A stretch of DNA of 64,000 bases, taken from positions 66,359,649 to 66,423,648 of the forward strand of contig NC_092039.1 in NCBI RefSeq assembly GCF_003086295.3, in the 5' to 3' direction. This stretch comes from Arachis hypogaea (lineage: Eukaryota; Streptophyta; Magnoliopsida; Fabales; Fabaceae). Shown one piece after another: positions 1-7,922 of the stretch (its first letter is position 1; each line of letters starts with the position of its first letter). Both the position numbers and the translations under genes were made by a program. The notes beneath the pieces were generated by a model, which made no database searches, was not told the DNA's origin, and worked only from the letters and a program-made list of their open reading frames with translations.

Positions 1-175
1 CACGCCAGCTCAAGAATCTCACTATGGCGTGCCACTTGATGCTTTGGGCGTGGCACGCCAGTTCTAATGGCCAGAGAGGAGATTTTGGTGCATCATTGAG
101 GCATAGCACGCCAGTTTTGGGCGTGGCACGCCAGCTTCACAACATATGGGGCGTGGCACACTGGGCTACCTGATA
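1..175 (-). repeat. Palindrome cluster GCGTGGCACGCC in E1 leader
   Basis: Repeated GCGTGGCACGCC and GGCGTGCCAC dyads at about 2, 28, 47, 105, 122 and 150, spaced 20-50 bp. The same dyad fills the U3 of E9, a different family, while the leader of E13 carries GGCGTTTAACGCC instead. From about 176 to 560 I see only AT-rich leader sequence and no credible gene. Confidence 0.7.
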
Positions 176-589
176 AACTTACCTCTTCAACTTTAAATGG
201 GCATAACTTGAGCTAGAAAGGTCCAAATGAGTTGATTTTAAAGGCGTTGGAAAGCTGACATCCAGGGATTTCCAACCATATATAATATATTATAGTGGAC
301 ATTCATTTTGAGGCCCAACCAACTCCATACTTTCAATATTGCAAAGTGGGTCATACTCCAAAGGGCAAAATCAAATGGGAGTGGCACATGGAACCACACG
401 CCAACTTCTTCCTGTAGCCCCCAAACTTCAACCAAGCCCACTCCAACTCTAGACTTAAACAAGAAATATTTTTGGATTTTAAGATTTTGTAATTTTTTTT
501 GTGCTTTTTCGAAAATTAAGTGGAAAAGAACATAAACATATCAAAATTCTTAATGAGAATTCCAGGAATCATGCAATGTTAGTCTACGA

Positions 590-800
590 CTCCAGTCCAG
601 GAATTAGACATGGCTTCATAGCCAGCCAAGCTTTCAAAGAAAGCTCCGGTCCAAAACACTAGACATGGCCAATGGCCAGCCAAGCCTTAGCAGATCATTG
701 CTCCAACAGCAAGATTGATAGAAATTAACAAGCTCTTGTGATGATAAGTTGAAACCTCGGTCCAATAAAATTAGACATGGCTTCACAGCCAGCCAGACTT
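590..800 (-). repeat. Three imperfect leader repeats with GGCT...AGCC stem-loop (E1)
   Basis: On the plus strand TAGACATGGCTTCATAGCC, then a copy with GGCCAATGGCC, then TAGACATGGCTTCACAGCC occur near 605, 660 and 772. Each is followed by AGCCAGCC or similar and flanked by CCGGTCCA or TCGGTCCA. In sense orientation they read GGCTGGC-loop-GCCATGTCTA. E13 has a single shortened copy at 57375-57394. Confidence 0.65.
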
Positions 801-900
801 CAACAGATCATCATGAAACTCTAGAATTCATTCTTAAGAATTATGAAAAATACCTAATCTAAGCAACAAGATGAACCGTCAGTTGTCTAAACTCAAACAA

Positions 901-918
901 TCCCCGGCAACGGCGCCA
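901..918 (-). other. Primer binding site, tRNA-Asp type (E1)
   Basis: The plus strand reads TCCCCGGCAACGGCGCCA, identical to the 3' end of plant tRNA-Asp as I know it, so the element strand carries the complementary PBS. It lies 6 bp (AGTTTT in sense) from the LTR end at 925. Confidence 0.9.
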
Positions 919-924
919 AAAACT

Positions 925-1320
925 TGGTGCACGAAATTGTGATCATCAACGGCGCCATCAACATGGTACGCTCAATTGCAATCTCAACTATTTATCACAA
1001 CTTCGCACAACTAACCAGCAAGTGCACTGGGTCGTCCAAGTAATAAACCTTACGCGAGTAAGGGTCGATCCCACGGAGATTGTTGGTATGAAGCAAGCTA
1101 TGGTCACCTTGTAATTCTTAGTCAGGCAAACTCAAATGGTTATGGAGGATATATGAATAAAACATAAAGATAAAGATAGAGATACTTATGTAATTCATTG
1201 GTGAGAATTTCAGATAAGCGTATGGAGATGCTTTGTCCCTTTCCTACTGTCTTCATCCAATCCTTCTTACTCCTTTCCATTGCAAGCTGTATGTAGGGTT
1301 TCACCGTTGTCAGTGGCTAC
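925..1320 (-). repeat. E1 5' LTR, inner part (R-U5 end)
   Basis: Begins TGGTGCACGAAATTG next to the PBS spacer. It contains the conserved U5 stem-loop at 1015-1030 (CCAG/CTGG stem) and the CTTAC/GTAAG hairpin at 1049-1062. It is interrupted after 1320 by E2. The text resumes at 9891, as uninterrupted copies near 19390 and 26325 show. Confidence 0.88.
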
Positions 1321-2224
1321 TGATGTGTGGAAAACGATCCAACACAAAACTCACCGGCAAGTGTACCGGGTCGCATCAAGTAATAATAACTCACATGAGT
1401 GAGGTCGATCCCACAGGGATTGAAGGATTGAGCAATTTTAGTTTAGTGGTTGATTTAGTCAAGCGAATCAAGTTTTGGTTGAGTGGGTTGTATTTAACAG
1501 AATATAAATTGCTTGGAATGTAAAGGGAGAGGGGGAAATTGCAATAAATTAAAGAGCAGGAAAGTAAACTTGCTGAATCTTAAAGAACAAGAAAGTAAAT
1601 GACTGAGACTTAAAGTTCAAGAAATGTAAATTGCAGTAGCTTAAATGGCAAGAAATATAAATTGCTTGAATATAAAAGGGGAATTAGGGGTTGGGAATTC
1701 AGAATTGCAGCAAGAGAAAGTAGATTGCAACAATTAATAAAGTAGAAGATGAATTGGAATAAACTAAAGTTCAAACAGAAATTGAAATTAAAATGCAGCA
1801 GGGTTCACAGAAGAACCAACAAGGAAATTGGGATCTCAGGACTCAAGAGTCTAGAAAGCAAAGTCTAGATCTCAATTGCCTTCCCAGATCCAAGTCCACA
1901 AAGCAATTAACAAGAAATTAAAGAAGAAGCAGTAAAGAAACTGAAATTCAACTTAATTATGCAGAAGAGGAATTAAAGAGATTTTGAATGGAGATTGAGA
2001 CAGAATTTCCTCAATTCTTCACACCCAAAACTCAAAACAAGGAAATTAAAAAGACCCAAGCAAGAACGAGGAAGAAGAGAGATCAATTCTCCTCCCTAAT
2101 TCTCTCAAATCTCAGTGAAGACACCAAGAGAAGTTCCAAAGTGCAAAAATAAAATTCAAAGCTCAAAGAAAGTGCAAAATTCAAAAGCAAAGCCAAAAAG
2201 TCCTAATTACATCAAACTAGCTCC

Positions 2225-2232
2225 TATTTATA
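2225..2232 (-). promoter_or_regulatory. TATA box of E2 3' LTR
   Basis: In sense GTATAAATAGGAG, a canonical plant TATA box. The same box is at 8827-8834 in the 5' LTR, 41712-41719 and 50381-50388 in E10, and 45633-45640 in E11. It always lies just downstream of the palindrome array. Confidence 0.8.
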
Positions 2233-2344
2233 CACTTTCTATTCTTGGATCTTGGGATTTGGATGGGCTTTTGATTTGGTGAAGAAATGAATTTTATTGG
2301 ATTTTTAATCCAATTTTAGCCCAAAAATAATAGCTTCCAAGAGG

Positions 2345-2920
2345 CTGCCCTGCCCTTGTGGAGGGCAGGGCAGAAAATGGTGCGTGTTGGTGCTTGCGTG
2401 GTGCAGGCTGGTGCGCAGAATGCTACCCTGCCCTCGCGGAGGGCAGGGCAGGAAAAATTGGTGCGCCAGAGATGTGCCACGGTGCGTGCTGATGCTGCCA
2501 GAATCATGCCATGGTGCGCCAGAATGTCCCTTGGTGCGCCAGATTCATGCACCAACAAAATGCTGCCCTGCCCTCGCGGAGGGCAGGGCAGTATTTCCAC
2601 AATGAAGTCCCGCGTTCGAATCCGGGCAAAAACACACGCTCATTCATTTTCCTTGGCTTCTTGGCACGGTAATGGAACTTAGTTCCTTGCTTCCTCATGG
2701 TCCCGTGTTCAACTCTTGTGGCAAGCATCATAGGCATTTTTTCCTTTGATTTTCTTCCTTGGTGAGCCCGATACTGCCCTTGTGGAGGGCAGGGCAACAC
2801 TTTCTTCTTCTTGATTCCAAGGCACAAATTTGTGCTCTGCCCTTGTAGTGGGCCGGGCAGAGTTGCCTTCTTTGCCTTGTTCCCTTATATTGCCCTCCTA
2901 GAGGGCAGTGTGCCCTTGTG
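2345..2920. repeat. U3 palindrome array of CCCTGCCCT...AGGGCAGGG hairpins (E2 3' LTR)
   Basis: Hairpins with up to a 12-bp stem (CTGCCCTGCCCT / AGGGCAGGGCAG) and a 5-base loop such as TGTGG or CGCGG at about 2345, 2421, 2562, 2773, 2836 and 2890. They are separated by GTGCGCCAGA-rich spacers. Loops vary while stems stay paired. Apparent ORFs here (PALHKGRAA-like) are by-products of the repeat. Confidence 0.88.
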
Positions 2921-3284
2921 GAGGGCAATGCTTGCCTCCCCCATTGCATGCGGCACACTTTTCCTTCCTTTGACCACGCTTCCTTCTCCTTGGGTCACGC
3001 TTTCTTAGGCCACGCTTTTCTCTTTTATTCTTTTCTTCACCTGAAATAAACCAAAACAACCACTCCAAGTATCACTAAATTCATAAGGCCTATAAATCAA
3101 TTAAACTTCAATTAAAATTAGCTTAAACCTCATGAATTAACATTAATTTCATGGTGGTTGCTTGATTTAAAGAAGTTATGCATTTTCACTCCAAATCACT
3201 TACTTAGGAAGCAAGAAAGTGCATAAAGACTAACAAAACAAGTGAAATTAGGTTGAAAAATGGGTATATGATGACTTGTCATCA

Positions 3285-3321
3285 CAACACCAAACTTAAA
3301 TCTTGCTTGTCCCCAAGCAAG
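3285..3321 (-). other. Polypurine-tract region of E2: hairpin plus TAAGTTTGGTGTTG
   Basis: In sense, the hairpin CTTGCTTG-GGGA-CAAGCAAG (3302-3321) is followed by TTTAAGTTTGGTGTTG ending directly on the 3' LTR. The position defines the plus-strand primer site. The tract is T/G-rich rather than purely purine, but the same words abut the 3' LTRs of E4, E9, E10 and, with one change, E5. Confidence 0.7.
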
Positions 3322-4807
3322 CATCAAAACTAAGAGTAAATGATATGAATAAGAAAAGAACACATATCCTTATTAGGCATATAGCAGAACTTGATTTATG
3401 GAGTCTTTATGCAGACAATGACAACTCAATTATTGTTGCTGTTACATAATGTACATCTTTCCTCAAAGGCTTGCTAAACTTGCTGTTATAAGACGTACTT
3501 TTTAATTCCTCCCTTGCTAACTTTTCTTGGCTTACAATGCTTAACAAGCTTATTATTCTTTTGGAGGTTTGGTGTCAAATGTTGCAGTAATAGCCTTTGG
3601 CTTTATTTTCTTTTCTTTTGCTCAACATCTTTCCACCACAGACACATGGCTCACTAATTCTTCCTAGGATCATTGATGCCCAGCATCTCTTTGGATAACT
3701 AAATGTTCTGTATCTAAGTTGCTCTTTATTGTGGACTTTCAATTGGCCATCCCAAATCAGTTGATCTAAGTGACCAGGTTTTAAAATACCCCTTAGAATT
3801 TACTCATCCAAGCATATCTTAGTACAAGAACACCACAGGCATATGTCCTAGGATCCAAGCTATTGGTGTCCAACCTTTATTCTTTGTTTTTCTTGCCACT
3901 TTGGCTTTTTCTTCTTCCTTTTCTTTCTGTTTTTGTTCCCAAGGGCTTTTTCTTTATTGATGAGAGTCTTTATAACAGCAAGCTAACTCACACTTGAATG
4001 AGAATGATATTATGCAACAATTATTTCATGAGTTATGCATTTAATCAAACATATATACCACCATTAACTTCCATTCTTACTTATGCAACATTGGATATTT
4101 CACTTTTCACTTCAAACAATTCTCTTTTATTCAAGCATGTGGGAAACAAAACAAAATTTAACTAAGTGATGGATAACAAACAACATGCAGATTTAGCATT
4201 CTTAACAAACAATTTCACTTGCAACTAGATAGACACTTTAGCAAGACATACAATGGTTTCCAGATTCAAAGCCATACACAGCAGCTAGGATTAAGTTTAG
4301 ATACAACCTTTGAAGTTGCAGCCCTTTGATTCTTCCTTCTGTTGTGTTCTCTTTGAGTTAAGATGCATAAAATCTTCGATTGTTGGCTCATGCCTGCATA
4401 ATTCTCAAAGTTGCTTGCTTCTCAAGCCCTTAATTGTATGGTTAGTATGCATAAACTGAGTGTGGTTCCTGGATTTATTTTGGTGTGGGAACACCAAACT
4501 TTTGCCACTGCCTCTTATGCAACAATTTAACCATATGTGAAACCTTGTGTCCTTGCTAAAGGTTTTGGAATTAAAGCTAGAAAGAAGTTAAACAGTTGAA
4601 TAATGTGTTTGGTTGCTTGGAGCTAGCATCATGCAAGAGGTGAGAATGTGTTTTTAACTGAGATTTTTGGTGAAACACCAAACTTAGAATCTTTCATTCT
4701 CCCTTAAATTGTTTTTGTGTGCAACACCAAACTTAGCTCCTTGCAATGCATACCAATTATTCAACATTTTTATTGAAAAAGCTATGAAAAGAAAAGTACC
4801 TCAGGTT
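3322..4807 (-). other. E2 3' noncoding region
   Basis: About 1.5 kb between gag-protease and PPT with no credible ORF. It holds three more sense copies of the PPT word (4490-4501, 4674-4687, 4722-4736). It also holds a conserved module at about 3620-3890 with CATGTGTCTGTGGTG, AACTGATTTGGGA, TTGAAAGTCCAC and CCAAAGAGATGCTGG, which recurs in E4, E5, E9 and E10. Confidence 0.65.
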
Positions 4808-4854
4808 GGGTTGCCTCCCAACAAGCGCTTCTTTATTGTCACTAGCTTGACATC
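4808..4854 (-). other. Conserved post-pol block GAAGCGCTTGTTGGGAGGCA (E2)
   Basis: In sense GATGTCAAGCTAGTGAC, then AATAAAGAAGCGCTTG, then TTGGGAGGCAACCCAA, 12-58 bp past the gag-protease stop. It combines the palindrome AAGCGCTT with a TTGGG/CCCAA hairpin. The same block is at 16480-16525, 44282-44328 and 61079-61126, always just after the polyprotein. Confidence 0.75.
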
Positions 4855-4865
4855 TTACTCTTTGA

Positions 4866-7736
4866 TCATGGGGGCTGAAAATCATAGTGCCTCAACTTTT
4901 CTCCTCTTACTGTGAACTTCCTTCTAGTCTCCTCTTTGACGATCTCTAGATGTTCAAGTGAAAGGACCCGGTTCACAGTGTAGTATTCAGATAATTGTGG
5001 AGACACCTTCATTGGTTGGGTGTTTAACACCTCCCCTGGTGAAAAGCCTTCAGTAGGGATCTTCTTATTTCTCCACCCTCTTGGCCTCTTCTTCTTTTTT
5101 TTCTCAAGAGATACTCGCTGCCTTGGTGGTTCTTTATCTGGGATGTTGAATTTCTCATCTGGGGGTTTTGGATCTAGTTCCTCCTTGACTTCTTTGGTTT
5201 GTTGCACTATCTCTACTTCATTCAAGCGAGGATTTAGAAGACTTGGAGTTAACTCATTGACTGCTTCCTTCAAACTTTGATCTCTGGCCTTATCCTTCAT
5301 AAAATCTTCTTCTTGAGTAGGTTCATGCAGGGTTTTAAAAACATGGAATGCTAGGTGCTCATCATGCACTCTCAGCAACAATTCTCCTTTTTCAACATCT
5401 ATCAATGCTCTGCCCGTAGCTTGGAAAGGCCTTCCTAGGATGATTTGAGTGTTAGGGTCCTCTTCTATATCTGAGATAACAAAGTCAGCAGGGAGAAAGA
5501 ATTTTCCCACTTTTACCAACACATTCTCCACAACTCCCAGTGCTTGCTTAGTGGATTTGTCAGCCATTTGGAGAACTATTTGTGTGGACTTCAGCTCAGA
5601 AATTTGAAGTTTCCTTATTAGAGACAAAGGCATCAAGTTTATGCTTGCACCGAGGTCACAGAATGACTTCTCAATTGTTATGTTTCCTATGGTGCAAGGT
5701 ATGTAAAAAGTCCCAGGATCATCTTTCTTCTCTGGCAACTCTCTTTGGAGGATAGCACTACATTCCTTTGTCATCTCAACAATCTGTCCTTCCTTCAGGA
5801 ATCTTTTCTTTGTCAGCACTTCCTTCATGAATTTGGCATATAGTGGCATCTGTTCAAGTGCTTCCAAGAAAGGAATATTGATGCTGAGTGTCTTGAATAT
5901 GTCCAGGAATTTTGAGTATTGTTTATCCTCATTTTCTTTTTTAAACCTCTGGGGATATGGAAGTTTGGGGACACAAGGATTCACTCCTTCCCTCTTCTCT
6001 TGTAGTTGTGATTCAAGGGTGTTCTTGTATCCCTTAGAAATTTTTGCATTTTTGGTTTCTAGATCCTCTTTATTTTTCCCTTCTGTCTCTTCTTGTGGAA
6101 CTTCTCTGTTGTGTTTGTCCTGATTGATGGCTTCCTTCTTCATAGTCTTCTCACTTCCCACTGTGATTGCTTTGCACTCCTCCCATTTTGTGGCTTTTCC
6201 TTTGTCCCTTGGGTGTTCTTCAGTGACATTGGGGAAGGCATTTGCTCTCTTCTCATCCATTTCTGAAATTTGCTTAGCCATTTGCCCCATGTGTCTCTCA
6301 AGGTTTCTGATTGAGGTTTCTTGGTTTTCGAATGCCAGGGTCTGATCTTCCCTTGCAGCTTCCTGATCTTGTCTTGCCATCTCTTGATTTTTCATGAGTT
6401 TCTCCATCATTTTCTCTAGACTTGAGATTCTTTGAGAGTCTGAATTTGGTTGTGGTTGTGTGAAATGAGATGGTTGTTGTTGGAAGTTGTTTAAATTAAT
6501 TGTGGGGGTACTTTGTGGGTGGGATGTGGATGTGGAAAATTTATTCTGATGGTTTTGTGAGTTATTATGGGGTTGGTGATATGTGTTTTGTGAATTTTTG
6601 AATTGGTTAGTATTATTGAATGACTGGTTATGGTTGCTTGTGTTACTGAGGCTGCCAGAGTTGAAGTCCCTTTGTCCTTGATTTTGATGCTCACCCCACC
6701 TTGAATTAGAATGAGTCTTCCAGGGTGTCTTGTGCGCATCACCATGAAAATTGTGTTGAAATGAACTTGAAGTGTTGTTCATGCATTGCACCTGCTCAGG
6801 GCTTTGTTGCTCAAAATTGAATGTCCCAAAACTTTCTTCAGATTGATTCCACCCATGTGAGGTTTGAGGTTGGCGTTGTGTGTTTACTGCAACACCTTGC
6901 AGTCCATCAATTTTCTTGGCCATCATTTCTATTAGTTGCTGAAGTTGTTGATGCATCTGTTTGTTTTGTGCCAAGAGAACGTCAACGCCTTCAAGCTCCA
7001 GCACATCCCTTCTCTGGGCTGGTTGGCGTTGTCTTTGATGAGCAAAGAAATATTGATTATTTGCCACCATCTCTATGAGGTTTTGGGCTTCCTCTGCTGT
7101 CTTCATTAGCTGCAATGAGCCTCCTGCTGAATGATCTAATGCTTCTTGAGCTTTCTGGGTCAATCCTTCATAGAAGTTTTGGAGTCTATCCCACTCACTA
7201 AACATTTCTGGGGGACATTTCCTGATTAAAGCCTTGTATCTCTCCCAGGCATCATACAACGACTCTCCATCCATTTGAATGAATGTTTGCACCTCTGTTT
7301 TCAGCTTGATAATCCTTTGGGGAGGATAGAACTTGGCTAGGAATTTGCTCACTAAGTCTTCCCAATTATTGATGCTTTCTTTGGGAAATGTCTCTAGCCA
7401 TTGAGTGGCCTTATCCTTCAGAGAGAATGGAAACAGCAGTAGCTTGTAGATGTCTGGATGCACACCACTTGTTTTGACAGTTTCACAAATCTTGAGGAAG
7501 ATGGATAAGTGTTGGTTTGGATCTTCAAGTGGACTTCCTCCATAGGAGCAATTGTTTTGCACCAGAGTGATAAGTTGAGGCTTCAACTCAAAATTATTTG
7601 CATGAACGTTGGGAGTGAGCATGCTACTCCCACAGTTTCTTGCATTGGGGATAGTGTAAGAGGCCAACACCCTTCTTGCAGGCTGGGTATTGTTGCTCAC
7701 TCCCTCTTCACGCACCTCAGCCTCCATGACTTGCAA
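4866..7736 (-). CDS. gag-pro: Gag-protease polyprotein with integrase-tail-like C terminus (E2)
   Basis: An open 956-codon frame. Residues about 105-200 form the retrotransposon Gag core (WLETFPKESINNW, FYPPQ, ESLYDAWERYK, DHSAGGSL). There is no CCHC knuckle, as is usual in Athila. An N/Q/H-rich linker spans about 290-440, followed by a charged coiled coil (about 445-510). The aspartic protease has CDLGASINLMP near residue 693 and IILGRPF near 763; D-L-G replaces D-T/S-G, common in this clade. The last 70 residues (GWRNKKIPTEGFSPG, YTVNRVLSLEHLE, KFTVRGEKLRHY) resemble the integrase C-terminal domain. RT, RNase H and the integrase core are absent. I chose the first ATG because it also starts the E10 copy. 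Confidence 0.9.
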   Translation of the reverse strand: MQVMEAEVREEGVSNNTQPARRVLASYTIPNARNCGSSMLTPNVHANNFELKPQLITLVQNNCSYGGSPLEDPNQHLSIFLKICETVKTSGVHPDIYKLLLFPFSLKDKATQWLETFPKESINNWEDLVSKFLAKFYPPQRIIKLKTEVQTFIQMDGESLYDAWERYKALIRKCPPEMFSEWDRLQNFYEGLTQKAQEALDHSAGGSLQLMKTAEEAQNLIEMVANNQYFFAHQRQRQPAQRRDVLELEGVDVLLAQNKQMHQQLQQLIEMMAKKIDGLQGVAVNTQRQPQTSHGWNQSEESFGTFNFEQQSPEQVQCMNNTSSSFQHNFHGDAHKTPWKTHSNSRWGEHQNQGQRDFNSGSLSNTSNHNQSFNNTNQFKNSQNTYHQPHNNSQNHQNKFSTSTSHPQSTPTINLNNFQQQPSHFTQPQPNSDSQRISSLEKMMEKLMKNQEMARQDQEAAREDQTLAFENQETSIRNLERHMGQMAKQISEMDEKRANAFPNVTEEHPRDKGKATKWEECKAITVGSEKTMKKEAINQDKHNREVPQEETEGKNKEDLETKNAKISKGYKNTLESQLQEKREGVNPCVPKLPYPQRFKKENEDKQYSKFLDIFKTLSINIPFLEALEQMPLYAKFMKEVLTKKRFLKEGQIVEMTKECSAILQRELPEKKDDPGTFYIPCTIGNITIEKSFCDLGASINLMPLSLIRKLQISELKSTQIVLQMADKSTKQALGVVENVLVKVGKFFLPADFVISDIEEDPNTQIILGRPFQATGRALIDVEKGELLLRVHDEHLAFHVFKTLHEPTQEEDFMKDKARDQSLKEAVNELTPSLLNPRLNEVEIVQQTKEVKEELDPKPPDEKFNIPDKEPPRQRVSLEKKKKKRPRGWRNKKIPTEGFSPGEVLNTQPMKVSPQLSEYYTVNRVLSLEHLEIVKEETRRKFTVRGEKLRHYDFQPP

Positions 7737-7800
7737 GAATCACAAACAAACCAAATGAAACATGGACATTCTAATGCTAGAATGTGGTTAGAGGGTTAGG

Positions 7801-7815
7801 TGACACAATGTGTCA
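7801..7815. repeat. 15-bp palindrome in E2 leader
   Basis: TGACACAATGTGTCA is a perfect inverted repeat between the PBS and the gag start. It is conserved in E10 near 49385. The rest of the short leader (7737-7898) shows nothing else. Confidence 0.6.
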
Positions 7816-7898
7816 AATAGTTAATGTGCTTAGTTAAAAAGAAAAAAAATGCTTAATCTAGACCACCACCTTACTTAATCATTGTCAATCTAATTCAA

Positions 7899-7916
7899 TC
7901 CCCGGCAACGGCGCCA
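7899..7916 (-). other. Primer binding site, tRNA-Asp type (E2)
   Basis: The plus strand reads TCCCCGGCAACGGCGCCA, a perfect 18-base match to the tRNA-Asp 3' end, 6 bp from the LTR at 7923. Confidence 0.92.
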
Positions 7917-7922
7917 AAAACT

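Larger units (their letters stand above)
1321..3284 (-). repeat. E2 3' LTR
   Basis: A 1964-bp repeat with TGAT...ATCA ends, nearly identical to 7923-9885. In sense order: U3 with the AGGGCAGGGCAG palindrome array (about 2920 to 2345), TATA box at 2225-2232, and a U5 stem-loop at 1354-1369 with CCGG/CCGG stem. Flanked on the left by TSD GCTAC. Confidence 0.95.

Noticed and set aside
901..918. A tRNA-Asp gene fragment
   Set aside because: Only 18 bases match, always 3-6 bp from an LTR end, as expected of a primer binding site.
2316..2827. Overlapping ORFs on both strands with PALHKGRAA-type peptides (also 8918-9550, 41715-42160, 45625-46600, 50473-50882)
   Set aside because: They come from the palindromic AGGGCAGGG array, which reads similarly on both strands; no start context, domain or codon bias.
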